This document shows, one piece after another, positions 1-11,900 of a stretch of 64,000 nt of DNA. Each line of letters begins with the position of its first letter. Position 1 is the first letter of the stretch. Position numbers and translations under genes: made by a program. The stretch comes from Amphibalanus amphitrite (lineage: Eukaryota > Arthropoda > Thecostraca > Balanomorpha > Balanidae). The stretch is from positions 485,501 to 549,500 of the forward strand of contig NW_024881560.1 in NCBI RefSeq assembly GCF_019059575.1, written 5' to 3'. The notes under the pieces were generated by a model, which ran no database searches, was not told where the DNA came from, and saw nothing but the letters and a program-made list of their open reading frames with translations.

Positions 1-329
1 ATTAAAAACAAGCCGAACAATGAAAACAAGGTTGGGGTGTATAGCATTCCTTGCAAAGTGTGCCCGGACACCAGCTACGTGGGAGAAACTGGTAGGAGTT
101 TAGAGAAAAGGGTTTATGAACATAAAGGGATATCAGGGTAGCGAATGAGAAAAGCGCGCTCTTCTGTCATGTTAGAGATTATCAACATTTAATGAACTTC
201 GAAGAAGCAAAATTACTATACTCTTCAGATGATTACTTAAAACGTCGCATTGTAGAATCAGCGCTGATAAGCACCACAAAAAAAATATCAACTTGTCACA
301 GGGACACTTCGCGTTTAATAATGTCATAG
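1..329 (+). pseudogene. Penelope-like element C-terminal GIY-YIG endonuclease remnant, cut by the left edge
   Basis: Frame 1 from base 1 reads through a GIY-YIG-type segment (GVYSIPC, then SYVGETGRS, then RVYEHK), the nicking endonuclease found at the C-terminus of Penelope-like retroelements. It hits a stop at about 139. The homologous reading continues in frame 3 from base 138 (VANEKSALFCHV, then KRRIVESALI) until a stop near 329, so at least one frameshift separates the two halves. The reverse-transcriptase part would lie left of the window. This is a dead copy; the domain call is from motif memory, not a search. Confidence 0.72.
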
Positions 330-544
330 CGGGCATAGTTAAGGCCAAATGTTGCAAAAGAAGCTCCTGAGAATTTATTTCATGTGCGCTGTCAACAAAA
401 AGAGCATAATCGTGTCGTGAATTTCGTGTAACGTGCTGTCATTGTGTGTTTTCATAATAGCTTTGAAAAGGGATCGAGATGATCCGAAACTGTTAGCTTT
501 TTAACGAATACACAACGATCGATCGACTCCGAAGTGTGGCTTAG

Positions 545-547
<3 letters not shown>
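330..547. other. No recognisable feature (3' flank of the Penelope remnant)
   Basis: AT-rich unique-looking sequence. I see no coding pattern, TIR or RNA gene. It may be the 3' untranslated part of the Penelope-like element. Confidence 0.4.

Positions 548-624
<77 letters not shown>
548..624. repeat. (TA)n microsatellite
   Basis: An almost pure TA dinucleotide tract of about 76 bases directly precedes the quasi-palindrome-bearing element that starts near 626. Confidence 0.95.
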
Positions 625-627
<3 letters not shown>

Positions 628-850
628 ACGGGCCAAGTGCGAAGGCTAGTCCGTTTGCGAACGGACTAGTCCATTTGCGAATGGCGGTCCGTTCGCAAAC
701 GGACTAGTCCGTTTGCGAATGGCCGGCCATTCGCGAATGGCCTAGGCCGTTTGCGAACGGACGGGTTTGTGGCGTTGCACTTAGCCGCCGGAAGCATGGA
801 TCCTCGGATTGGGGTACGATTCCGAATGAATGGGGGACCGCTGGTCGATG

Positions 851-1140
851 CAGGGGCGTCGCCGACGGGGGGGGGGGGGTCGGAGGGGTCCGGACCCCCC
901 CCACACACACACATTCTTGAAAATATGCCGGTCCGACACCCCCCGGCCCCCCCCCCCCCACACACACACCTTTGGCCACGAAAATCGATCAATAATAAAA
1001 TAAAATATTTTAAAAACGATTTTGGTGCATTCTCAAAATAAAATTGTCTAAATCCCAGGAGTTTTCAGTATTTGGTGGGGATTACTTTGACTGACCGTCC
1101 GACCAGATCCCCTAGTCGAAAATCCGTGGCGACGCCACTG
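851..1140. mobile_element. hAT-like MITE with CAGNGGCGTCGCC ends
   Basis: The left end CAGGGGCGTCGCC and the reverse complement of the right end, CAGTGGCGTCGCC, form 13-bp TIRs of the CAGNGGCG type common in hAT elements. Just inside the left end are G-rich and C-rich tracts with (CA)n. The flanks 843-850 and 1141-1148 agree at only 5 of 8 positions, so a target duplication is at best decayed. No coding sequence. Confidence 0.5.
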
Positions 1141-1201
1141 CGTCTATATGTTTAGTTTGTTCTCCGGAGTAGATCTGCGAGCTGGCGCAACTCTGGGTTA
1201 A

Positions 1202-1375
1202 GGTCTCCACACACCTGGTCCATTCGGGATGCGACTTTCCGCTGAACCCTGCACAACGCGGAAATTATAGCAACGTGTTGCCGCTGGCCAGGCTTCGGCC
1301 ACCGATCTGGATCTGGGGAGGTCAAATATCCCCGTGACCTTCGAACAGCGGAGAGTCGCGTGGTGTGCGGAGACC
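1202..1375. mobile_element. Small MITE with GGTCTCC terminal inverted repeats
   Basis: GGTCTCCACACACC at the left and the inverted GGTCTCCGCACACCAC at the right, each followed internally by a CGACT.TCCGC block, form TIRs about 30 bases long around a gene-free centre. The superfamily is not determined because no clear target duplication is visible. Confidence 0.5.
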
Positions 1376-2020
1376 ATTAGTACCGTGCTCCGGGCTCCCC
1401 GCTGATGACCCGACCTGACCTTGGTCGAGTTTGTGGCGCTCGATTCATTCTGCTCTGGTGTGGTGTACCGGGACGGTGCGGCTTGTGTGTGGTGAGTGCG
1501 GTGCGGTGAGTGTTCGAAAAAATGTTGTGTTGCATTGCATTTAACAATACGCGCACTGCAGGGGGGTTGCTTTCAACCCCCCTGTGGTTTTTCACAGATC
1601 ACGAGAAAACGGCGGCGCGCAGCAAAGCTAAATTTTGTATACCTTTTCTCCCATATTCTGCGCACATTGTGTGAAAATGCTGACTCCAGATGACCTAAGG
1701 TCAGGTCACCAGGCCAGGTTAAGTGACGCCGGTTGAGTTACCAATACTTTGCACGCATCATTTCACACGGGACTTTGCACATGCCAAGTTGACTTGTCAA
1801 GTTGACGTCACTTTGCTGGATATTTCGCACTTGGCCTGACTTCGCACTTGGACTGGGAGCATAAACGCCCGTCCATTCGCAAACGGCCTAGGCCAACTGC
1901 AATAACGCACATGGACTAGTCCATTCGCAAACGGCCTAGTCCAAGTGCGTTATCGCACTTGGACTAGGCCATTCGCGAATGGCCTAGTCCAAGTCTAGGC
2001 CATTCTTGGCCGGAGGGATC

Positions 2021-2796
<776 letters not shown>

Positions 2797-4353
2797 TCAG
2801 CTGACGAGGTCCTCGCCCCAGCGGAAGCCGCCCTCGTACCCCCAGCCGGCGTCGTACTGCACCAGCCGGAAGTCGACGTTCTCCACGTTGCAGCACATGT
2901 GCGGGCCGTCATAGTTGATGGTGAACGGCGCGCCGACCTGGTGCGCCATGAAGGGCTCGGTCTGGTTGTCGCGGTACACGCGGATCGCCTGCGGGCTGAA
3001 GTGGATCCGGAAGCGGCGCAGCTCGGTGGCGCTCAGGATGGCCGGCGTGGCCGTGTGCGAGTAGAATTGCCAGCCCGCGCCCGACACGTGCCGGTGGATG
3101 GCGCTGTGCGTGTTGTCCCATCCACCGATGATCACCTTCCAGATGTTTGAGCCGTGCCAGGTGGTCTGCTCGCGTGCCATCCAGTTGCAGTCGCGTGTGA
3201 TGCGACACTCGAACTCCACCCAAAAGTCCTGCTCGTGCCGGCGGCGCGCGATCATCGTGTCGCGTGGAATCGAATAGACGCGGTCGGAGCTCCAGTCGCC
3301 GAACCACGGGTCCACCAGATCGCCGGCGAACTTGAAGTAGCCCTCAGTGGACGACGATGAACGCATGGCCAGGTACTGCGGCTGAAGAGGGCTTGCGTCG
3401 TTCCAGGAGAACAGATTTGTCGTACCGATACCGCGCGAGATGCGAAGCTGACCGCCACACCAATGGAAATTGAACCGAACATAGCGACTGTCTGTCTCAA
3501 ATGTCTTCGAAATACTGGCGAGGTGACTGCTGGACACCCCATCTACATATCGGAAAACGTCCATCTTTGTCTGGCTTATTCTCATAAAGTAGCGTCCCGT
3601 GTAGTGCGTGTACGCCGCGAATACGCCCACCTCCACTGTGCCGGTACTCTTGATCCGGAAGTCGGTGGAGCACATTCCGTTGACGATCTTCTTCCAGACC
3701 CACGACTCTCCATCGGTGAAAAGCTGCGTGTTCCGGGGCAAGCAGAGGGTCTCGTTGTACCGCCAGTAGTCACTGCTGCAGCTGCAGACCAGCTCGCTGC
3801 AGTTGGTGACGCCGGTGACGAGTGGCTGGCACTGCTGCGTGTGTCGGCACCCCTGGCCCAGCCGGCGCAGACACGACTCCCGGCAGCGGCCGTCGCGCAC
3901 GCAGGCCTCCTGCGACCACAGCGTCTGGCCGGACTCGGCCGATAGGTCGTCCACCACGTCGTAGAAGGTCCAGCCGTCGGCCGGCTCGACGATGTAGCTG
4001 CTGGAGTCGCAGGCGGTCACGGTGAACACCTGGCAGTGGCCGGTGCCCGGGTGGAAGTTGAAGCTGCGGCAGCCGGCGCGCTGATGGCAGGCGAGATGGC
4101 AGCGCTCCTGGCTGACAGTGGACAGGGTCTTGGCCGGGGTGGCGCCGGCCAGCCGCCGCCCCTGACCCCGCCGGCCGCTGGCCACGAGAGCAGACGTCGG
4201 CGACAGCAGCATCATCACCAACACCACCATCATCAGCAACGACTGCGCGTGCGGCAGACGACCCACGGACACGGGCAGAGGCCGCATTGCTGTCGGTCTG
4301 CAGCAGAACTTGCTACACACAGAACAAGGCTCACGAGCACTGATTGCTCGCAC
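2797..4353 (-). CDS. Secreted PAN/apple and farnesoic-acid-O-methyltransferase-like (FAMeT) domain protein
   Basis: An uninterrupted 518-codon frame. Residues 38-57 are strongly hydrophobic (LLMMVVLVMMLL) and end in a signal-peptidase-like SALVASG, so the true start may be Met23 or Met41 rather than Met1. Residues 70-132 resemble a PAN/apple module (ERCHLACHQRAGCRSF, then GHCQVF). Residues 150-206 are Cys-rich. Residues 213-350 and 355-500 are two related segments; the second carries WVEFECRI and IIGGWDNTHSAIHRH, typical of the FAMeT (Methyltransf_FA) family. These domains were named after a crustacean protein once linked to methyl farnesoate synthesis, but the methyltransferase role is disputed and many members are secreted or ligand-binding-like. 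I infer an extracellular protein of unknown function. There is no intron, unlike the neighbouring gene. Confidence 0.85.
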   Translation of the reverse strand: MRAISAREPCSVCSKFCCRPTAMRPLPVSVGRLPHAQSLLMMVVLVMMLLSPTSALVASGRRGQGRRLAGATPAKTLSTVSQERCHLACHQRAGCRSFNFHPGTGHCQVFTVTACDSSSYIVEPADGWTFYDVVDDLSAESGQTLWSQEACVRDGRCRESCLRRLGQGCRHTQQCQPLVTGVTNCSELVCSCSSDYWRYNETLCLPRNTQLFTDGESWVWKKIVNGMCSTDFRIKSTGTVEVGVFAAYTHYTGRYFMRISQTKMDVFRYVDGVSSSHLASISKTFETDSRYVRFNFHWCGGQLRISRGIGTTNLFSWNDASPLQPQYLAMRSSSSTEGYFKFAGDLVDPWFGDWSSDRVYSIPRDTMIARRRHEQDFWVEFECRITRDCNWMAREQTTWHGSNIWKVIIGGWDNTHSAIHRHVSGAGWQFYSHTATPAILSATELRRFRIHFSPQAIRVYRDNQTEPFMAHQVGAPFTINYDGPHMCCNVENVDFRLVQYDAGWGYEGGFRWGEDLVS

Positions 4354-4540
4354 CTCGGTCTACAAAGAGCTAGGTCGCATGATACCCTTAGTGAACAGTG
4401 TAAGACGCCGTGGTGCCCTTTCTGACCAGCCTCTGTCCTTGCCGAGGAGTGACAGCAGTGCGTTTACGGTCAGTGCGTCCCGTTCACATGCGATACGTTG
4501 CCAGGAAACGATGAAAACACGCAGTCCCACTCCACCGTCA

Positions 4541-4556
4541 AATATATAATATATAG
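4541..4556 (-). promoter_or_regulatory. Possible TATA element of the FAMeT-like gene
   Basis: On the minus strand the segment reads TATATATTATATATTTG, about 190 bases upstream of Met1 and about 255 upstream of Met23. Position and composition suit a TATA box, but simple AT sequence could arise by chance. Confidence 0.3.
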
Positions 4557-5830
4557 CTAAGGAAATGGCCTCTCCGCGACCACCAGTCACTCGTAAATTG
4601 CACTTGTCGTAGTGTTTACTCCGGCGTGTCATGGACACCAGCCATCGGGATCCCACGCCGTCCTATATCACTTCGTTACCTATTCATGTGTGTGAGATCG
4701 AGAACAGATGCTGTAGTAATGGTCCCAGACACTTGACAGTAAGTACATTAGCTTAGACATACTCGCGCACATGTAATTATGCAATTTCCTCTATAGCAGT
4801 AGTATCTCACCGATTGGCTTTTGGAATGTTATAAGGAGGAAGATAGATGTACTCGTAAGTCCAGCCTTTTGTCCTTCGCCAAAACGTTACAAAGGCATTT
4901 CATTTTCGTCAGTGGGTTGATGTCAAAGGAGCCATGCACTTCTCATGTTCGACCGCTAGTTGACCGGTCGTGCAGTAAGAAAGTATACCTCTGAGACCGC
5001 AGTGACACCGATACATAATTGATTTGACGCTTGTTTCCTGTCAATATAACCCACTTCAAGCTTCTTCTCACGTTCTAATATTGCGTTCACCTGCCCATTG
5101 TCATCTCACCATCTCCCAGTACCCAGCTTACCATCCTACCGTGCACCTCTTTCCATGCCACCACAGCAACCAAGACAGAACGGGGCGCGTTGTGTTGTTA
5201 CAGAGCTGTATTCATGAGTCCAATACAAGTACAAACGCAGATCACTGGGACCCAAATGGACCACTCGGCTCCGGTCAGTCCACTCTGACCAGGGGGTTGT
5301 CCTACATCACTGGGATCACGTGAGCGGCCGTCATAACGACACCACTACCGACTCCGCGGTAGTCACGTGATCAGACCTGAATTGCACAACTCAATCGAAC
5401 ACTACAACACGTGAGCATATCGCGATCCGGGCCGGCGGCCCTGGTCATACGCACGCCACCAGGGCACCCATGGGCCAGGAAGGCCAGCAGAGGGACTCAC
5501 GGAAGGCCCACGGAAGGCTCGGAGGACCCACGGAAGCCCTCGGACGGGTGAGCGCCCGTCTGTCCACGGCTGAGGTCGGGCAGCGAGGTACGATCCCCGG
5601 CGGGACCGGGCCCGTCGCCCACACAGAGAGATAATGAGAGTCTTTGGTCGTTCCATCGCGGGCAGTCGACACGGCCTGCACGCACAACACGCAACTCGAA
5701 CGCACACCGAATGAATGCGGCGACAATCGCTATCTACAGTCAATGATGATGGCTATCTACAACTGATGATGCTTTGCACTGGAGTACGAAAAATAAGTAT
5801 CAAACGCGGTCGCCGGACAGCGAGCCGCCG
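4557..5830. other. Intergenic region between the FAMeT-like gene and the 3' end of the RalGEF gene
   Basis: Both genes are on the minus strand. The segment 5400-5700 is GC-rich with several overlapping open frames and no recognisable protein. The part next to 5831 should hold the RalGEF 3' UTR. No canonical polyadenylation signal was seen close to the stop. Confidence 0.4.
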
Positions 5831-5988
5831 CTATTTGTGAAGCATCAGTAGCTTCCGCTTTGATTTGGACTCTTTCAATCGGTGTGTGTCCGAGGAGGCG
5901 GCGTCCTTCTTGGGCCGCAGCACGAAGTTGAGGTCGTGAGCCGTGTTTATAGCGTAGTAGACGTTACAGTTGGCAGGCACGACTTTCT
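5831..5988 (-). CDS. Rgl: RalGEF exon 15 (last): end of the RA domain, basic tail and stop
   Basis: The acceptor is at 5989-5990 (AG). Two bases complete the Glu codon begun in exon 14. It reads [18 protein letters not shown], the last strands of the RA domain, then a Ser/Lys-rich tail ending MLHK and a TAG stop at 5831-5833. The exon is invisible as an ATG-initiated frame because it lacks an early Met. Confidence 0.88.
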
Positions 5989-8900
5989 CTGTAACGTAAA
6001 ATCGGGGACGGTTAGGGACACGTTTAAGATTGACGATTATTGGATAAGTCAGAGCATACGCCCGTGAATGAAGCCTTATCGCTTAGGCCTCTCGGGCATA
6101 TCCAACCTGACGCTTCCAACATTTGGAGGAGTAAAACAAGCAGATGTAGAAACTTATGCATGCGGGTTGCAATATAAATGTCCATTCGAAACACCCCTTG
6201 CCGGCAAACCTAAGCGATGTTTCGCATACTTTCAGTGAACTATAGACCCCGCAGACTCTGAGAGCTCCTACAGTTTCTGTTTCACGCATCGGCCGCGGGG
6301 CGGCGCTTCGGGTGCCTCACCTCCGTCGGGCAGCAGCTGCGCCAGCACGTAGTCGTCCGTGTTGCCCTCCACGTCGTGCTTGATCATGGCGTTGCGGATG
6401 ACCTGCGGCGTGCGCTCGCTGTTGCTCAGCATGATGGACTTGTAGAGGTTGATGCCCTCGGTCTCGTGTGCCGATGTGCGGATCGTCACCCGTATGATGT
6501 AGAAGTCTGGCGTGATGTACGGAGAGCCGGCGTCCGGCTTCTTCTGCAGCGCGGAATCCGGCGTCTTGCGCGCGCTCTGCTGCGATTGGTTGGTGGCCGA
6601 TGACGTCACCGAGGCGTCAAGTGACGGTACCGACGAGCTGCTGGAGCTGGTCGACATCTGCAGACATAGGTGAGCTTCGGTCAGAAACTTTTAGATACGC
6701 ATAGAATGTAAACACCGTTAAAACCCTGTTCGGAACCAATATTCATCCTGTTACAGCGTAACATACCATTCTCAGTTAAAAACTCATCAATTAACCCCAC
6801 ACAATTCTACCCGGCACGCCACCACGCCACGTCACTCACACTCCACACACTACATTTCTCACATCGCTCCACTTCGTCGTTTAGTAGGTCTCCGGTCAAG
6901 TGCCTGTTGACGACCTGATGAATAAATATGTAGATACAGATGGAAATACTAGCTCCACTCCATTCCACTCCACTCACCACGCTGGCCACTCCATTCCACT
7001 CCACTCACCACGCTGGCGTGTCGCTCGAAGGACGCGCTGCTCTCGTTGGGGGAGCTCACGCTGTCCATCTCGCCGAAGAACTGGCTCGACGAGCTGCTGG
7101 ATGTGCTGGCCAGGCTGTCGTGCTTCTTGTGACCGAGCCTGTCGAACAGAAAACGGCAGCTTGAAATGGAGGCTGCGAAAATTCACTATTATGCTATAAT
7201 AGTATGTCACAAGTAAAAGTTCATGTTTAAAATACGAATGGCATTCGATCGTACACGTGTTTTAAATGGAGTTACTCAAAATAGAAGGCGATAACAGAAT
7301 CAGTTACCAGGGTAAACATTGAAGCGCGATTGCATTGATCCGTTGAAATTCGCTAGCACTGTCGTGGCGCGTGGGCCTCGCCAAACCTTCAGCCAGCAAA
7401 CACATTACATTATTTATTTCTAATCAATGGAAACTTTCGCACTGGTTAGCGAATAGGAGTAACGCGAGGTTTACATATAACAAGCATCCGGCCTTAGTCA
7501 AAAGCGAAAATGCATGTACTAATGGCTTTTGTTGATGAGTCTACGATCGAAGACATCAGCTGCTGATCATTCTTAGAGGACTACTGTGGGGCGCCTTTGA
7601 CCATGTCCCGGCGGATGTCTCTGTGCTAGAGTCGGCGGGGGTGGATGGCCGCTTTGTGGACCCCAGCCGACCCTTCGTGGCTGGACCGGAGCCGTATTGA
7701 TCGCTGGAACGGCCCTGGTCGGACCGGAGAGAGTCGTCAGCTGGGCTGGCCACGCCCTGTCTGACCGGCCGACCCCAGTCTACCCGACTTCAGGGCGACC
7801 CACACCCACTTCATTCGAGCCAGTCGGCCCGACCTCCAAGGTCCACCGACCGACCTGAGAACTAAGTCCGCCGCTGCCGGTCACATACCGCGTCTGGCCC
7901 TGTCCATTCGACTCACAGCAGATTTTCTTTGTCGACCTTTCTCGGTCGTTGCAGGCTTAGAGCCTCACTGATCCTGAACTGCCTTCCAAGACCTAATGTT
8001 GCTTCAGAATAACCCGCTGATAGGTTTGCACATTGCACAGGCCATGTCCGAGTGTAATGGTGCGTTTGAGGACATGAGGATGATGTATCTGTCGTCTATA
8101 GATTTTGCACGCCTGTGATGCGACCATCCAAACAAAGGAATATAAGCATTACAAGTCCAGAGAACCCTTTGCTGGAGCGACACAGCAAGCGACAAACAGA
8201 TTGCACTCGGCCTGACGGTTGCTAGAGGTCCAGTGACTCTTCTTGTTTGGATAAATGAAAAACATAAATGCATGCGTTGATTAGTCGCATTAGGTTTCAG
8301 AGGTATTCAACACCTGCCAAAAGTAGCTAGCTTTGGAAGGCATATCATCTACATAAGTATTCAAGCACAACCCTGGTAATTATTCGCCGAAATCGGACTC
8401 CATTCTCCAACTGATATCCTAGACCTTTGAGATGTGCGCTGTAGCGCCAGGTCCCGCGGAGTCGCGGCAATGGATCCAACAATGGATCGCACTGTTCGTC
8501 TCCAAGGACGATGTCTGTGATTTAAAAGCAGCGCAAATGACTTCCGCCCTATATCGGTGGGGGCTGTGAACTTCAGCACAATGCCTGACAAAGCCGTGCA
8601 GACTCCCACAACTGACAAGTCCATTTTAGATACCACGTCGCTGTTTTGCGAATTCGAGCCGTTTTTCATCAGCCGTATCGTTGTTCTAACGGTTCACTGT
8701 TAGCTGAGAAAACTATAGAGAATCAACGGATAAGCAAAACTAAATATCATATGTCGTATAAATGCACACACATATTCACCCCTAAACGGTGTAGGTACTT
8801 ACGCCACTTTCTTCCGCATGATCTTGTCCCTGCTGGAGCCGCTGGAGCTGCCGTGGCTGGAGGTGCTGCCGTGCGGCTCGATCTGGTAGCTCAGCTCGTA

Positions 8901-11900
8901 GGCCTCCTTGTCGTCCAACACCAGCACCGCGTCGAACCACCGCTCGAACGGCCGGTCGCGCGCGATGTTGTACGCGTTGCTGGCCCCCTGCAGCAGCTTG
9001 ATCTGCGGTCGGCCGGAGTGGCGGTGTCAGCGGAGGGCGGAGCAGTGTGGGTGCGCCGGCGGTGCGGAGCCGTGTGAGACCCGCGCCGGCGGCGGCTCCC
9101 CCCGGCAGGGGTGACTCATATCAGCTGCTGTGTGACGTCATCAGAAATCGATGACGCCACGGAGGGAGGAGGAAACGGACCGGCGGGTCTCAGCTAAGGT
9201 ATGTCGTGACGAACAGGATTCGGAGGAATGAGTGAGTTATTGAGCGAATTTGACGCAGTTTGTCCCACAAGATAATGACAATGTCGATAATACGGGTTAG
9301 AGCTATAGGTCGAAATGTTGTTTGTTAACTCCGACCATTTACATAGGTAGCATAATTATATTTGACGAACTGTTCGGGGAGTGCATAAAAGGGTTTCATA
9401 TTTTTGTTGCAAGGTATTACTGAAGTTTTTGCTACAGCCTATTCACGTGACCAGAATTCATAGGTTCCAGACATTCCAGTGCCAGTGATAATGACCGCAA
9501 AAACTGGGCACAATGAAACAAAATCCGACAGCCGGCCGTCTGGACGTATAATGGGAGTCACACCGCACACAATGCGCGGCTAGTACAGGCACTATCCGGC
9601 CGACAGTCACGACCCCAGCAGCCCGCCGCCCATCGTCCGTGATGGTCGACCCTCGAAATGCCTACCTGTGTATTCACGATCCGTGTCAGTATCTGTGCCC
9701 GTGTCAGTACCCGTGCCCGTGCCGTGCCCGTCGGGCTAAACCGGCCAACCCAACAACGGCAGACAGCACCGTGCATATCTTACGAAAACAAAGCCGCGAT
9801 AGTATCTCAAGGGCACGTGGCCCGCCGCTGATAGTGACCTAGGAACGCCCGAGGCCCTGCGACACGTACCTAGCGGGCAAACAGCAAACGAAACAAAGGT
9901 CGTGCTCGTGCAGCGGACAGGGATTGCCTAGCGCCCAGCCGCTGCTGGCATCGGCTTATCGAGGTGTTTACATACACAAGGACTGCAAAGCAATAGATTT
10001 CAGATTTGCGAACTTTTGGCCTCGGCTTCCCTTGTCGTGCAAGGGCACAAGACAATGAGGCTAAGCGCTGTAATACGCCAAGGATTCGCCTGCTTGGCAG
10101 AGGTATTAGCAGTGCGCCGATAGTATGTTCTAGCACATCAGTTAACGTTCAGAGTTGTACTGACCTGCGCGAGGATCTCGAACTCTTTCCTGCGCTTGTC
10201 GAAGTTGATGAGTCCGTCGGCCGTGTAGTCGGGAATGCCGGCGTGGATGTACATGAGATCGGTGAGGAACGTGCCCAGGTACGGAATGGTGCCGTGGTTC
10301 ACCTGTCGAGACGAGGGAATGAGTAAATCGCAAGTCATACGAGGAGAGAAGATGCATTAATCAAGAAGTTGGCATAAATTAAATAGTCACTGGTACCTTG
10401 CTACGTGTAAACTATGAGTTTTAGCTTTCAGAAATATGAACGACGCAGGGCTAATCTTATGGATATTTGGCAATGACAATGCATCTACTGGAAACAAAAG
10501 GCTTTCGTGTGGCATAAAAAAAAACACAATATATATAGCGCAAGTCATTACATGATGGATGATGGCATGTTTCTGAAGTTTGAACACCTGCGTACCGATA
10601 ACTATGATTCACCATCTACGTTTTGTCGTTCTGCCAAACATCCATGGCTGAAACTGCGTATCGCTTTCGGTTATGATGCATGGTTTTTGAACACCTGAGC
10701 AGTGACAACAGCGATTCACCAGCTGTGTTCAATGACGTACGAGCAAAACGACCCACTAGACGAGCATGACTGATGGTACAGCTGAGGACCAGCCACAGCT
10801 CGTGAGGGCGCCCTCTGCAGGTGGCCCAGACGCCCACGAATACCACGAAACATCCCTGACCACATGTTCACACGGACCAGCGAGGGCTGTTCAGGGTAAT
10901 GCATTTAGTCTTCGTGAATAAATAGGGCATCGGGGATCGAACACTAGGTAGCAGTCGTAAAGTTCAGCTTCTTTTAAACGTTGCAGCTAACACAAAACGC
11001 GGATTAGGCATTTTGAAGGACATAACGTCTTTCCAGACTAGCACCCTCACCGTATGGTTGGAGCCGGACCGGCTGAGGTGCTTCTGCAGGTGCTTGTCGT
11101 TTTCTCCAAACGCCTCTGCGTGCTTGGCGGTGCCCTCCTTCATCAGCAGCTCGCGCTGGTTGAACATGTTGTTGGCGTCGCTGAAGATCCTCGCCAGCTC
11201 GTCGAACAGCTCAGACTGTGGGGACAGCACGGTGGGGTTACGTACGGTTAGGAAAGAGAATACGAGTCGATAAATTTGCAAGGTGGTCTGTTAGATCCTC
11301 ACAGCTCTAAAACTTCATCAAGGAGGAAGTGGGCAAAGTCTGAGTTGGTTCCGGCTCCATAGCAGCGCCACCTACCGAGGTCACGTCGGTCCTCTACGTA
11401 GGTATGTGCTTCACAAGTGAGGTCTGTTCCCAAAAGACGTCGTCGTTGACAGCAACACTCCGAAAGTATTTATTGATTGTGCACACAATACTTCCAACTG
11501 ACCTTGTTGAAAGAATTCCGTGTGCCTCACTTCATACGGAGTTAATCGACAAAACCGTTTCTAGATGATTTAGTTTGAAAGCACAGTCGGGCCACAGGCA
11601 TCGTAAAACGAATGTGTAATATGTATCTCACCTTATCTCTGGGAAGCGCCAGCCATGTTTGTTTTAACCTATAAACAGGATTTGACTGCAACCCTGAAAT
11701 GATCGCCTTCAATGAAGAGAAGTTCTTCAGCATCCTCAGTTCCTGCAATGAGATGCACATAAACGTTACTCAGTATCACAACACTGAGCAATACATAGTG
11801 TTTTATATACCCGAAGCAAGATTCGTCCCAAATCCGTCAAAGGTTCAGTTGCCTTATCAATTTTCGTCAGTCTGGTATAACGAACCAATAACTTTTATCC

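Larger units (their letters stand above)
626..2020. mobile_element. Composite element with clustered quasi-palindromes at both ends
   Basis: Both ends (626-765 and 1868-2010) are packed with variants of a roughly 14-18 bp near-palindrome of the type CCGTTTGCGAACGG or CCATTCGCGAATGG, joined by ACTAGTCC or CCTAGGCC. The outer edges share GGCCAAG in inverted orientation. The interior carries two smaller insertions (851-1140 and 1202-1375), a gene-free GC-rich stretch and a short AGGTCA cluster near 1700-1730. No transposase is visible and I cannot see a target duplication, so the element boundaries are inferred from the inverted end clusters. Confidence 0.5.

Noticed and set aside
9685-9735. Possible tRNA or small RNA near the CCGTGTCAGTA repeat
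   Set aside because: No cloverleaf or conserved promoter boxes could be drawn, and the words are a short tandem repeat.
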